A stretch of DNA of 38,535 bases from CAG-1138 sp964495385 (GCA_964495385.1 CAZBVO010000012.1:1-38535), one strand, 5' to 3'; shown: positions 1 through 7,623, numbered from the stretch's first letter. The notes: generated by a model not told the origin, from the letters alone. A program made the numbers and translations.

Positions 1-22
1 TATTTTTGTTTTCTACTTAGCA

Positions 23-122
23 CTACGAAACGAAAGATATATCAACGAAACAATAACCCTGTCAACGAAATGAAAGGTGATTCAACGGAACAAAAGGTAT
101 ATTAATGGAACGAATGGATTGA
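23..122. repeat. Five degenerate 20-bp tandem repeats
   Basis: Five consecutive 20-base units (23-42, 43-62, 63-82, 83-102, 103-122) share the approximate consensus CAACGAAACAAAAGGTATAT. The second to fourth units are the best preserved. Twenty is not a multiple of three and no reading frame stays open, so this is a non-coding repeat. It lies about 50 bases upstream of the acetyltransferase promoter. Function unknown: operator array, iteron-like repeat or remnant of a mobile element are all possible. Confidence 0.75.
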
Positions 123-171
123 GTCGGGTAAGAATAGTCATTTTTCTTTATTAATTTTTATGTAGTGAATA

Positions 172-200
172 TTGAAAAATGAGAGATTTTGTGGTATAAT
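172..200 (+). promoter_or_regulatory. Promoter of the acetyltransferase at 239
   Basis: TTGAAA (172-177), a 17-base spacer and TATAAT (195-200) make a near-consensus vegetative sigma-factor promoter. The spacer resembles those of the promoters at 1011 and 1640. Confidence 0.85.
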
Positions 201-238
201 AAACACACTGATAAACAAGAATTTTGCGGAGGGTTGAA

Positions 239-856
239 ATGAATAATATAGAACGCAGAGATAATGAAATGGCGTATATTGCGGATGAAACGGTGTTCAA
301 AGAAATCAAAGCTTGCCGCAGACTTCTGCAAAAGTTGAATTTTATGGATAGAGCCGATATCGAGGGCATTAACGCTGTTGCTAAAGAACTTTTCGGAGAA
401 AGTGACGCACATATCACACCACCGTTCCATTGCGACTTCGGCAAAAATATCACAACAGGAAAGAATTTTTATGCCAATGCGAACTGCACAATACTTGATG
501 TTGCAAAGGTTACCTTCGGCGACAACTGTTTACTCGGGCCCAACGTGTCGGTCTACACCGCAGGACACCCCATACACCCATTTGCGAGAAATTCAGGCTA
601 TGAATACGGTAAATCCGTAACGGTTGGCGACAATGTGTGGATCGGCGGCAGTTCGGTAATTTGTCCCGGTGTTAATATAGGCAATAATGTTGTTATCGGA
701 GCGGGAAGCGTGGTAACAAAGGATATTCCCGATTGGTGTATTGTCGCAGGAAATCCGTGCAAAGTAATACGTAAAATCACCGATGAAGATATGCGAAAGC
801 TTTATAAAGACGAAGATATTGATGACGAGGCATGGAATATTATCTTGCAACAATAA
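239..856 (+). CDS. Maltose/galactoside O-acetyltransferase-like protein (LacA/Maa family)
   Basis: Predicted cytoplasmic acetyl-CoA-dependent O-acetyltransferase of the left-handed beta-helix hexapeptide-repeat superfamily, 205 residues, close to the usual length of LacA and Maa. The N-terminal helical cap (about residues 10-55) precedes hexapeptide repeats (about 65-180). His110 in AGHPI matches the catalytic His of LacA, and the C-terminal GNPCKVIR element is typical. The family acetylates non-metabolised sugars or serves cell-surface sugar modification; the substrate cannot be told. The ATG at 239 is chosen because CGGAGGG (227-233) sits five bases before it; the TTG at 224 would overlap that site. 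It stands alone behind its own promoter in an AT-richer stretch with GNAT acetyltransferases, which suggests acquired accessory genes. Confidence 0.9.
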   Translation: MNNIERRDNEMAYIADETVFKEIKACRRLLQKLNFMDRADIEGINAVAKELFGESDAHITPPFHCDFGKNITTGKNFYANANCTILDVAKVTFGDNCLLGPNVSVYTAGHPIHPFARNSGYEYGKSVTVGDNVWIGGSSVICPGVNIGNNVVIGAGSVVTKDIPDWCIVAGNPCKVIRKITDEDMRKLYKDEDIDDEAWNIILQQ

Positions 857-941
857 TCAAATTCCGATTTATAAGTGTGCACACTTTTTACCTGCTGTAC
901 GCAAATTGTATCAAAATTGGTGGTGGCATACATTAAAAATC

Positions 942-980
942 AAAGGTTTGATACGAATGTGTCAGACCTTTTTTCTTTTT
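942..980 (+). terminator. Rho-independent terminator after the O-acetyltransferase
   Basis: A 10-bp stem (942-951 with 962-971, one G-U pair) closes a 10-base loop and runs into a T-rich tract to 980. It ends the transcript of the gene at 239 and shows that the next GNAT does not begin upstream of here. Confidence 0.75.
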
Positions 981-1010
981 CAAAAAGTTGTATCTATGTC
1001 AGTGCATATA

Positions 1011-1039
1011 TTGAAAAATGGGATGTTTTGTGATACAAT
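1011..1039 (+). promoter_or_regulatory. Promoter of the GNAT gene at 1080
   Basis: TTGAAA (1011-1016), 17 bases, TACAAT (1034-1039). From -35 through the bases after -10 it matches the promoter at 172 in 27 of 32 positions, including the normally free spacer. Confidence 0.8.
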
Positions 1040-1079
1040 AAAATCAATATTTGAAAGAACATGGGGAGAATTAAACAAA

Positions 1080-1619
1080 TTGGATTTGACATTAATTAAA
1101 TTAGAATCGGATAATGCGGATAGAAAATGTTTTGACCAGATAAACGAAGAAGCATTTCCGCTTTCAGAACGAATGAGTTTTGAAGAAATATTTGATTTTG
1201 CATCAAACACAAATACGGATATTCTTGGAATATATGACGGCGATAAACCCGTGGGGTTTGCTGTTCTTCTGAAAAATGTAGAATGCGGATATGTTTATTT
1301 CATAGCGATTGACCAATCTATGCGTTCCAAAGGCTACGGTGGGGCTGCAATACAAAAGCTTATGAGAGTATATCCAGAATTGCAACTCGTGTTGGATTTT
1401 GAAGTGATTGACGAAAACGCTGAAAACAACGAGCAACGGCTGCGTAGAAAAAATTTTTACCTGCGGAACGGATTTCACGAAACAGGCAATTACACAATGC
1501 TTCGAAACGAACGCTTCGAGGTAGTATGTAGCGGTGGAGAACTCAACAAAACAGCCTTAAAAGATTTGCTTTCCATTCTTCATAAACATCGCCCGGAATT
1601 TCCGGATGTTTTAATATGA
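1080..1619 (+). CDS. GNAT-family N-acetyltransferase
   Basis: Predicted acetyl-CoA-dependent N-acetyltransferase, 179 residues. The acetyl-CoA pyrophosphate-binding loop is seen as RSKGYGGA (about residues 82-89) after a beta strand (YVYFIAI), and the C-terminal NFYLRNGFHETG segment is typical of GNAT domains. The substrate is unknown. The frame stays open far upstream, but that part crosses the terminator at 942 and the promoter at 1011, so it cannot be translated from this promoter. The TTG at 1080, 11 bases after GGGGAG (1063-1068), is the best start. The gene is visibly AT-richer than most of the window and looks acquired. No operon partner; the next gene has its own promoter. Confidence 0.8.
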   Translation: MDLTLIKLESDNADRKCFDQINEEAFPLSERMSFEEIFDFASNTNTDILGIYDGDKPVGFAVLLKNVECGYVYFIAIDQSMRSKGYGGAAIQKLMRVYPELQLVLDFEVIDENAENNEQRLRRKNFYLRNGFHETGNYTMLRNERFEVVCSGGELNKTALKDLLSILHKHRPEFPDVLI

Positions 1620-1639
1620 ATTTTAGTATGACAAACATA

Positions 1640-1668
1640 TTGAAAAAGGCGAAAGGTTTTGGTATAAT
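1640..1668 (+). promoter_or_regulatory. Promoter of the GNAT gene at 1737
   Basis: TTGAAA (1640-1645), 17 bases, TATAAT (1663-1668). It matches the promoter at 172 in 23 of 29 positions from -35 to -10, the third of a set. Confidence 0.85.
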
Positions 1669-1736
1669 CGATTTAGATACAAGCGGCGTGAAACGCCCCA
1701 AAGATTACAACCTATTACAGGAGGGATTTGACTTTT

Positions 1737-2234
1737 ATGAAACTGCGAGAAGCCAAAATCGGCGAGGCAGAAGCGTGCTACCGCTGCATCGAAGATGCTC
1801 GGGCTTATCACAAATCTATGGGGTTCGAGCAATGGCATGCGGATTACCCTACTCTGCAAACCGTTCTGGACGATATAGCTCGGCACATCGGCTATGTTTT
1901 CGAGGTCGACGGAGAAATTGTCGGCTACTGTTGCATCATAATAGGCGACGAACAGGCATACCGCCAAATTGACGGCGCCTGGAAAACAAACAGGCCGTAC
2001 GCCGTTGTTCACCGCATGGCTTTCAATCAAAATGCACGAGGGCGCGGACTGTCAAAATCGGCGGTTGATTTGATCAAATCGTACTGTTTATCCAACGGTA
2101 TCGACGCTATACGGGTTGATACGCAGGGCGAAAACAAGGTTATGCAACACATTCTTGCCCGAGAAGGTTTTGAATTTTGCGGCATCATTCAGTTTGACGG
2201 CGGGCCGAAATTGGCCTACGAATGGGACAACTAA
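1737..2234 (+). CDS. GNAT-family N-acetyltransferase
   Basis: A second, unrelated-looking GNAT protein of 165 residues. The core strand and P-loop-like acetyl-CoA loop are seen as VHRMAF followed by NQNARGRGLS (about residues 91-106); the ending, with a short REGFEFCG element near residue 140, is typical of this group of small-molecule or peptide acetyltransferases. Substrate unknown. ATG 1737 follows AGGAGGG (1719-1725) by 11 bases; the in-frame TTG at 1728 is too close to that site. It is transcribed alone from the promoter at 1640. Its codon use is closer to the rest of the window than that of the GNAT at 1080. Confidence 0.88.
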   Translation: MKLREAKIGEAEACYRCIEDARAYHKSMGFEQWHADYPTLQTVLDDIARHIGYVFEVDGEIVGYCCIIIGDEQAYRQIDGAWKTNRPYAVVHRMAFNQNARGRGLSKSAVDLIKSYCLSNGIDAIRVDTQGENKVMQHILAREGFEFCGIIQFDGGPKLAYEWDN

Positions 2235-2409
2235 ATTTTCCCGAGCTCACCGCTTTCCCGTTTTGCAAACAGTAAAACGAAACCGACGAAAAAACTTGGT
2301 CGAACCGCAACCGAAAAATAAACACTGATTGTTTCGGTGCCCGACTTAAACAATTTGCAAACTTATTTTCAAAAACCGCAAAAACTGTCAAATTTGTGCC
2401 CTCTATCGG

Positions 2410-2438
2410 TTTACAAATATACGCTGCGGATGTATAAT
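2410..2438 (+). promoter_or_regulatory. Promoter of the S-box-like leader and DMT transporter
   Basis: TTTACA (2410-2415), 17 bases, TATAAT (2433-2438). The expected transcript start near 2445 falls at the first bases of the riboswitch-like fold. Confidence 0.85.
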
Positions 2439-2448
2439 CAAATTGCCA

Positions 2449-2544
2449 TAACGAGAAGACGAGAGACAAGCTCTATGACTCTTCAGCAACCTCCTCTGCG
2501 AGCAAGGTGCTAAAGCTTGAACGATGGGAACAAATATTCGCTTA
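2449..2544 (+). promoter_or_regulatory. SAM-I (S-box)-like riboswitch aptamer
   Basis: The order of conserved S-box pieces is present. An outer P2 stem pairs GAAGA (2455-2459) with TCTTC (2480-2484). A kink-turn GA (2461-2462) lies opposite TATGA (2474-2478). The inner P2 stem GAG/CTC (2463-2465, 2471-2473) closes a five-base loop. Then come GCAACCT (2486-2492) and AAGGTGCTAA (2504-2513), closing P3. The P2 loop AAG (2468-2470) can pair with CTT (2516-2518), as the S-box pseudoknot requires but with changed bases. P1 is poorly defined: TAACGAG (2449-2455) can pair with TTCG-C-TTA (2537-2544) with one bulge. S-boxes switch off sulfur/methionine genes when S-adenosylmethionine is high; that role here is inferred. 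Confidence 0.68.
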
Positions 2545-2547
2545 CCG

Positions 2548-2575
2548 CTCCTGTCGTGCAGACGGGAGTTTTTTT
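2548..2575 (+). terminator. Riboswitch expression-platform terminator
   Basis: CTCCTGTC (2548-2555) pairs fully with GACGGGAG (2561-2568, one G-U) around a five-base loop, followed by seven T (2569-2575). It lies between the aptamer and the transporter start, so it is a transcription attenuator. Confidence 0.85.
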
Positions 2576-2591
2576 GGTAAAGAGGCCCTAT

Positions 2592-3343
2592 ATGTGGTGG
2601 TTATTATTGGCATTTATGGGAGCGTTGGCCACTTCCCTTACAACCGTTTTTGCAAAAATCGGAATCAAAAACGTAAAGTCGGATTTCGCCACGGCTTATC
2701 GCACGGGGATAGTCATCCTGTGTTGCGTAGTCATGTGCCTGATAACGGGAAGCTTGCAAGCCGTTTCGAATTTGACTTTCGACAATTGGCTTTTTCTGAT
2801 TTTGTCGGGGCTTGCAACGGGCGGATCGTGGCTGTGCTACTACCGCGCGCTAAAACTTGCCGACGTCAACAAAGTTGCCCCTATCGACAAGTCGAGTTTC
2901 GTTTTGTCAAGCATTCTGTTTTTGATTTTCTTTTTCGACGACACGACAAAAGGCGGCGATCCTCTGACGATTTGCATGCTGTTTTTGTCAATGTCGTTGA
3001 TGCTTGGCGGAACGATTATGATGCTGGGCAAAACCGATGCCAAAACAAAAGTTTCAAAAGGATGGTTGGTGTATGCGGTACTGTCGGCCGTGTTTGCCGG
3101 GCTTGTTTCGCTATTTGTAAAAATAGGGCTTAAGGGTATTCCGTCCGACTTGGGAACTCTTATCCGTTCGGTTGTGGTGTTTGTTTTTGCCGGAGCAATC
3201 GCCCTTGCAAAACGTGATAAAACCCAAAAACAACCGCCTTCAAAAACAAGCCTGCTGTTTTTAACTCTGTCCGGCATTGCAACCGGTGCGGCATGGCTGT
3301 TTGAATATTATGCCCTCAACCTCGACGGCGTCAATCCCGTTGC
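2592..3343 (+). CDS. DMT-superfamily (EamA) transporter, 3' end lost in assembly gap
   Basis: Polytopic inner-membrane protein of the drug/metabolite transporter superfamily; 250 residues are seen before the gap. Two EamA repeats are recognisable: the first from about residue 1 to 140, with a GSWLCYYRALKLADVNKVAPID element typical of the repeat end, and the second starting at about residue 155, with the matching GAAWLFEYYALNLDGVNPV just before the gap. ATG 2592 follows AGAGG (2581-2585) by six bases. An upstream in-frame ATG at 2523 would place the attenuator stem in the coding region and is rejected. The S-box-like leader suggests transport of methionine, S-adenosylmethionine or a related sulfur compound; DMT-family SAM transporters are known from Rickettsia. 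The substrate remains an inference. Confidence 0.85.
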
Positions 3344-3443
3344 NNNNNNNNNNNNNNNNNNNNNNNNNNNNNNNNNNNNNNNNNNNNNNNNNNNNNNNNN
3401 NNNNNNNNNNNNNNNNNNNNNNNNNNNNNNNNNNNNNNNNNNN
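3344..3443. other. Assembly gap (100 N)
   Basis: Exactly 100 N, the usual scaffold placeholder, so the true distance is unknown. It removes the 3' ends of the convergent DMT transporter and PfkB kinase. The flanking bases share no obvious overlap. Confidence 0.99.
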
Positions 3444-3772
3444 TCTATCTTTTTTGTCGAAAGCCTAAATTCGGCCGTGTTGTCACGGAAAAACCGAAAA
3501 TTTCGCTCGCCGTTTTCGTCCAACGAAACTTCAGCCACTGTGGTTGCCGCATCGTCAATTACGTCAACGTCCAACCTAACCGACAACCTGCTTGCCTGCT
3601 TCAACACTTCCTTACCGTACTCATCGCCGCCAACCGCTCCGTAAAAAACGGCATCTGCCCCCGAATCGGCCGCCCAAGCGGCTACGTTCAAAGGCGCCCC
3701 TCCGACTTTGACTGTCTTTTTGGGAGGCGCATCAAACACATCGGCCAAAATTTCTCCGACTATATACAACAT
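3444..3772 (-). CDS. PfkB-family sugar kinase (fructokinase-like), 3' end lost in gap
   Basis: N-terminal 109 residues of a ribokinase/PfkB-family carbohydrate kinase. The family's first signature is GGAPLNVAAWAADSGADA (about residues 24-41), and GAVGGDEYGKEVL follows as in bacterial fructokinases. The ATP-binding DTxGAGD signature would lie in the missing C-terminal part, so activity cannot be judged. Start at 3772 is supported by GAGGT five bases upstream. Being just downstream of an alpha-galactosidase on the same strand, it may phosphorylate the released sugar, but the hairpin at 3800-3827 separates the two. Confidence 0.85.
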
Positions 3773-3799
3773 ATTTACCTCAAAACGTGTTTTATTTTA

Positions 3800-3827
3800 A
3801 AATAACGGCGCATAAACGCCGTTATTT
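3800..3827 (-). terminator. Terminator after the alpha-galactosidase
   Basis: A perfect 11-bp stem (3800-3810 with 3817-3827) with a six-base loop follows the stop codon at 3834. The T-run on the minus strand is interrupted (TTATTTTAAAATAAAA), so some read-through into the kinase is possible. Confidence 0.65.
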
Positions 3828-3833
3828 GTGGTT

Positions 3834-5525
3834 TTAGATTTTTTCCTTGCTGTTTTCGCCGTTGTCCATGTTTATCGTCCAACGTATCCGTTCGCCGTTT
3901 TCGGTGTACTCGACGACGGCGGTATCGTTTCCGACGTAGTCCACGCTGACGTCGGTGCGATTTTTAGCTTTGTAAGTATCTTTCAGGCAATCAATCTTCT
4001 CATCGTCGTATTCAGCCACCGAGTCACTGGTGAACAGCACACTGCCGAACATACTGCAAACCTCGGCCAACAGTTTTTTCTGTTTGTCGGAATATTTAAG
4101 TTTTTTCGCCTTTTGTCCATCGATAGGCGCACGCTTGGTATCTCTGAAGAAGAACACGTCCGGATCGTTTAAAAAGGCACGGTGATTGAGGCCTCTGCGG
4201 AACATTGTGTTTTTGAGAGCGGTTTTTGTGCTTATGATTTCACGGTTGGTGACATGCACATAGAAGCGATCCTTAAACTGTATTTCGGCATCCGAGCCTA
4301 TTCTACACATATCAACCTTTCCGAAAGCAGGCCCCAGCGGAACGCCGCATCCGAGAATAAGTTTGTCGCCCACGCACTCACGCAAGAAATCCATAGCTTC
4401 ACACATAAGCTGACCGTGAGTTTTGTTGTTTCGGGCCATTCTGGCCGCCGAATACAAAAAGTCGAGTTTGACCATGTCAAAGCCCCAATCGTTCAAAACG
4501 ACGTCGAAGAAGTGACGGATATATTCCCTGCACTCTGTGTTTTCGATGTCCAAAGCGTAAGCACCGCCCCAGCCGACGCAGGTCAAAATCGGCTTGCCGT
4601 TTTCGCCCTTAATAAGCCAATCCGGATGCTCGGCGGCAACCTTCGAGCTTCTTTGCGCGTTAAGCGGCGCAAGCCACAACCCTGCCTTGTAGCCTTTTTT
4701 GTGGATTGCATCGGCAACGTACTTCATTCCGTTAGGGAATTTTTGTTTGTCGACGCTGAGCCAATCGCCCACCGCCGTTTGATAGCCGTCGTCTATTTGG
4801 AACACGTCAACCGACTCGGACACCTTGTCGAAGGCTTCGAGGTCACGCATGACGATGTTTTCGGTGATTTTGTTGTAATAATTGTACCAAGTTGTATAAC
4901 CGTACATGCGCTCGATTTTCGGAGCGGAAATGCCCATCATATCAAAGTATGTGTCAAAAACTCGGTCATAACTGTCAGAATAACGCACGATATCAAACAA
5001 TTCGTACGCTTCGTTTATGGTTTTGCCTTCAACGTCGCGTTCGAGAGTGAGGGTGTTTTCCTTCAAGTCATAGTTGACGACGGTGTAACCGTTACGCTCG
5101 GAAAGGCTGCCGACAAAATCCACCTGGGCACCGTTGCGCACGTATCCGAAAGTGTAGCCGTGGAACAAATCGGTGCGCTTAGGATAGGCTTTAATGTGAT
5201 AATCGCCGCTTATCGCGCTGAACTTTCTGGCAAACGACCAATTTGCCGGGCCCGGCAATCCGATTATTTTGTCCCCTCGGATGTATTCTCTGCTTTCCGA
5301 CCAGCTTTGATAGCCGTTTACAAAAACTCTGCAGTCGTCTTGATAGTTATATTTGCATTTAATTTCGGCCCAAACCAATTCCATCTCGACTTTTGGCACC
5401 ACCGCCAAAGTCAAGCGAACGCCGTCATCGGAAACGTTAAGGTCAAAATGTTCGCACGGTTCCGAGGCAACCTGCCCACGGCCGTCGACGTTGTAATAAA
5501 GTTTAAATTTGTAGTTAGACAGCAT
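3834..5525 (-). CDS. Alpha-galactosidase-like glycoside hydrolase (GH36 type)
   Basis: Predicted cytoplasmic retaining alpha-galactosidase of the melibiase clan, 563 residues, no signal peptide. A beta-sandwich N-terminal part (about 1-200, with the GYQSWSESREY segment) precedes a TIM barrel. MVKLDF gives Asp355 as nucleophile, and CRIGSD gives Asp412 as the likely acid/base; DVFQIDDGYQ (about 240-249) and GLWLAPL (about 282-288) are typical barrel strands. It would release galactose from imported oligosaccharides. It is shorter than classical GH36 enzymes (about 700), so exact subfamily and substrate are uncertain. GGAGGGG lies seven bases before ATG 5525. It follows dapL by 67 bases but has its own promoter. 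Confidence 0.85.
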   Translation of the reverse strand: MLSNYKFKLYYNVDGRGQVASEPCEHFDLNVSDDGVRLTLAVVPKVEMELVWAEIKCKYNYQDDCRVFVNGYQSWSESREYIRGDKIIGLPGPANWSFARKFSAISGDYHIKAYPKRTDLFHGYTFGYVRNGAQVDFVGSLSERNGYTVVNYDLKENTLTLERDVEGKTINEAYELFDIVRYSDSYDRVFDTYFDMMGISAPKIERMYGYTTWYNYYNKITENIVMRDLEAFDKVSESVDVFQIDDGYQTAVGDWLSVDKQKFPNGMKYVADAIHKKGYKAGLWLAPLNAQRSSKVAAEHPDWLIKGENGKPILTCVGWGGAYALDIENTECREYIRHFFDVVLNDWGFDMVKLDFLYSAARMARNNKTHGQLMCEAMDFLRECVGDKLILGCGVPLGPAFGKVDMCRIGSDAEIQFKDRFYVHVTNREIISTKTALKNTMFRRGLNHRAFLNDPDVFFFRDTKRAPIDGQKAKKLKYSDKQKKLLAEVCSMFGSVLFTSDSVAEYDDEKIDCLKDTYKAKNRTDVSVDYVGNDTAVVEYTENGERIRWTINMDNGENSKEKI

Positions 5526-5558
5526 AATGCTTCCCCTCCGTATTGTGCTTCTATACTA

Positions 5559-5587
5559 AGTTTAATATATTTTTCGTGCTATGTAAA
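5559..5587 (-). promoter_or_regulatory. Promoter of the alpha-galactosidase
   Basis: On the minus strand, TTTACA (5587-5582), 17 bases, TAAACT (5564-5559). The -10 is imperfect. Confidence 0.5.
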
Positions 5588-5592
5588 GTATG

Positions 5593-6714
5593 TTATCTGA
5601 AAAAACAGCCGTACCGTACAAAATATTTCCCTTCTTCGCCGAAACCTATGCCCGGGATGACAATTTCGTGCTTGTTTTCCAAAAGATAATCAAAATATTC
5701 CTCGCCGTCGAACCCGTCGGGACATCTAACCCAAAGGTACGGCCCGTTGCCGTAAACCGACAAACCTCTGCACAAAAGGCGGTTTTTTAGGACGTTGACG
5801 TTGCTTTTGTAGTGCTCCACCGCAACCTCGGCCTGCCTGATCCCCTCGTCGGACAAGGCCGCAACGGCACCTGCCTGCGCCAAAACCGATGCACCGTTAA
5901 AGCGAGCCGCCTGGCGTCTGCGCCAAAGCGAATTAAGTCCCGTTCCCGACACTTGAAGCTTGTTCGGCACAACGGTATAACCGCACCTTACGCCCGTAAA
6001 ACCGAAACCTTTGCTGAAACTGCAAATTTCGATTGCAACCTCCCGTGCGCCGTCGATTTGAAAAATGCTTTTCGGGTATCCGTCCGGCGAAAATGCGGAA
6101 TAAGCCGCATCGAACAATATAACCGCACCGACTTTTTTTGCGTAATTCACCCATTTTTCGAGGCCGGCAAAGTCGTAGGACATGCCCGTAGGGTTGTTTG
6201 GCGAACAAATAAAAATTACGTCGAATCGGGTATTTGGCGGCATCGGCAAAAATCCGTTTTGCCGGTTGGCGGCAACCGTTCCCACCTTCATTCCTCTCAG
6301 CACGGAAGCGTCCGAATAGGCAGGATAAACGGGATCTTGCATCAAAACCGACGAACCTTCGGCAAAAAGCTCCAACAATCCGCCGATATCGCTTTTTGCG
6401 CCGTCGGACACAAAAACCTCGTCGTAAAAAACGTCGATGCCGCAACTTCGCTTGTAGTAGGCGCAAATCGCATCCTTTAAGTCAGAAGTTCCGCCCTCGG
6501 CGGTGTAGCCCGCAAACCCTTTGTCGGTTGCCATTTTGTCGGCAAAATCCGACATGGCTTTGCTTACGCAGGAGCCGAGCGGAAAGCAAACGTCGCCGAT
6601 TCCGTAAGAAAAAAGTTTGACGTCGGGATGCGTCGCCTTAAATGCCTGCGTCTTTTTTGCGACTTCCGAAAAAATATAATTTTGCCTCAAACGAAAAAAG
6701 TTTTCATTCAACAT
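5593..6714 (-). CDS. dapL: LL-diaminopimelate aminotransferase, short C-terminus
   Basis: PLP-dependent transaminase converting tetrahydrodipicolinate to LL-diaminopimelate in lysine and peptidoglycan synthesis. DapL features are clear: YIFSEV near the start, SYGIGDV (about 36-42), FVSDGAKSD (about 101-109), DPVYPAYSD (127-135), SPNNPTG (171-177), and ICSFSKGFGFTGVRCGY with Lys235 as the PLP lysine. It has 373 residues and stops right after the strand YFVRYGCFFR, whereas most DapL proteins continue with a C-terminal helix to about 400; this could be natural shortening or a recent truncation. It begins inside the last codons of dapF (11-base overlap), so translation is coupled to the next enzyme of the pathway. 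Confidence 0.9.
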   Translation of the reverse strand: MLNENFFRLRQNYIFSEVAKKTQAFKATHPDVKLFSYGIGDVCFPLGSCVSKAMSDFADKMATDKGFAGYTAEGGTSDLKDAICAYYKRSCGIDVFYDEVFVSDGAKSDIGGLLELFAEGSSVLMQDPVYPAYSDASVLRGMKVGTVAANRQNGFLPMPPNTRFDVIFICSPNNPTGMSYDFAGLEKWVNYAKKVGAVILFDAAYSAFSPDGYPKSIFQIDGAREVAIEICSFSKGFGFTGVRCGYTVVPNKLQVSGTGLNSLWRRRQAARFNGASVLAQAGAVAALSDEGIRQAEVAVEHYKSNVNVLKNRLLCRGLSVYGNGPYLWVRCPDGFDGEEYFDYLLENKHEIVIPGIGFGEEGKYFVRYGCFFR

Positions 6715-7552
6715 ACTCGACTTCCGCCTCCGTTTGTCCCCAAAAGGTTTTTGCGGCTCCGCCCGTTAAAAAATAACTGCCGCAAGAAGCACGTTCGACA
6801 CGCAAAACGCCGCCTCTTAAATGCACGTCTATTGCGTTTTCAGACATCAAACCCCGGCGCGAAAGTGCTGCCGCAACAGCCACCGCACCCGTTCCGCAAG
6901 CAAGCGTTTCGCCACTTCCACGCTCAAAAACGCGCACTTTAACTGCCGTTTTCGACATTATCTCGCATATTTCGACATTCACGTCTTCGGCAAAAAATCC
7001 GCATTCGTTTATGCTTTTTGCAATCTTTTTAAGGTCAATCGAGTCAACTCTGTTTACAACGGTTACGGCATGTGGGTTTCCCGTGCAAACCGCCGAAAAA
7101 GTACGCTTTTTGTTTTTGTATTCAAACGGTATGCGTTCGCAAGACCCCGTATAGCTGGTCGGAAGGTCGCGTCCGACAAAGCTAACCTGCCCCATATCGA
7201 CCTTTGCAACAAACGGATTTCTGCTTACTATTTCAATCTTTTTCAGACCGCTTTTTGTCTCCACCACGGCCAAATTGTTGCAAACAACGCCTTTTTCGAC
7301 CAAAATCGCCGCAACGCACCTTATCGCGTTTCCGCACATCCGTCCCTCCGAGCCGTCGGCATTGAACATAACCATTTTGCAATCTGCCAAACTGCTTTTT
7401 TCGACAAAAACAACTCCGTCGGAGCCTATGCCGAAATGTCTGTCCGACAAAATGCGCGAAAGCTCTGCTTTGTTTTTTATTCTTCTTTCAAAATCGGTCA
7501 AATAAACGTAGTCGTTTCCCGCCCCTTGCATTTTAACAAAATCCAACAACAT
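6704..7552 (-). CDS. dapF: Diaminopimelate epimerase
   Basis: Cofactor-independent epimerase converting LL- to meso-diaminopimelate, 282 residues, normal length. Both catalytic thiols are visible: Cys73 in GRMCGNAIRC and Cys219 in ETLACGTGA. The substrate-binding KMQGAGNDY (7-15) and the CTGNPHAVTVV element (about 156-166) are also present. GGAGG lies about six bases before ATG 7552. Its 3' end overlaps dapL by 11 bases, so LL-DAP is made and epimerised by co-translated enzymes. purA lies upstream but is separated by a terminator at 7595-7623. Confidence 0.96.
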   Translation of the reverse strand: MLLDFVKMQGAGNDYVYLTDFERRIKNKAELSRILSDRHFGIGSDGVVFVEKSSLADCKMVMFNADGSEGRMCGNAIRCVAAILVEKGVVCNNLAVVETKSGLKKIEIVSRNPFVAKVDMGQVSFVGRDLPTSYTGSCERIPFEYKNKKRTFSAVCTGNPHAVTVVNRVDSIDLKKIAKSINECGFFAEDVNVEICEIMSKTAVKVRVFERGSGETLACGTGAVAVAAALSRRGLMSENAIDVHLRGGVLRVERASCGSYFLTGGAAKTFWGQTEAEVEYVE

Positions 7553-7594
7553 AACAACCTCCGCATTATTTTATTCTGCGAGGCGGTTTGAAAG

Positions 7595-7623
7595 AACAAA
7601 AAAGGCGCCCCGAAGGTCGCCTT
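7595..7623 (-). terminator. Terminator after purA
   Basis: On the minus strand the stem AAGGCG/CGCCTT (7618-7623 with 7602-7607), extended by CC/GG pairs and capped by TTCG, runs into TTTTTTGTT. It separates purA from dapF. Confidence 0.8.

Noticed and set aside
783..1079. N-terminal extension of the GNAT at 1080
   Set aside because: It overlaps the preceding gene, a terminator and the promoter at 1011, so the promoter's transcript cannot contain it.
2517..2591. N-terminal extension of the DMT transporter
   Set aside because: It would encode the attenuator hairpin and T-run; the ATG at 2592 has a proper ribosome-binding site.
3308..3443. Continuation of the PfkB frame across the N run
   Set aside because: The residues after the gap are the reverse complement of the transporter gene, not kinase sequence; translation through N has no meaning.
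4182..5600. 472-codon plus-strand open frame
   Set aside because: Antisense to the GH36-type gene, whose catalytic motifs are intact.
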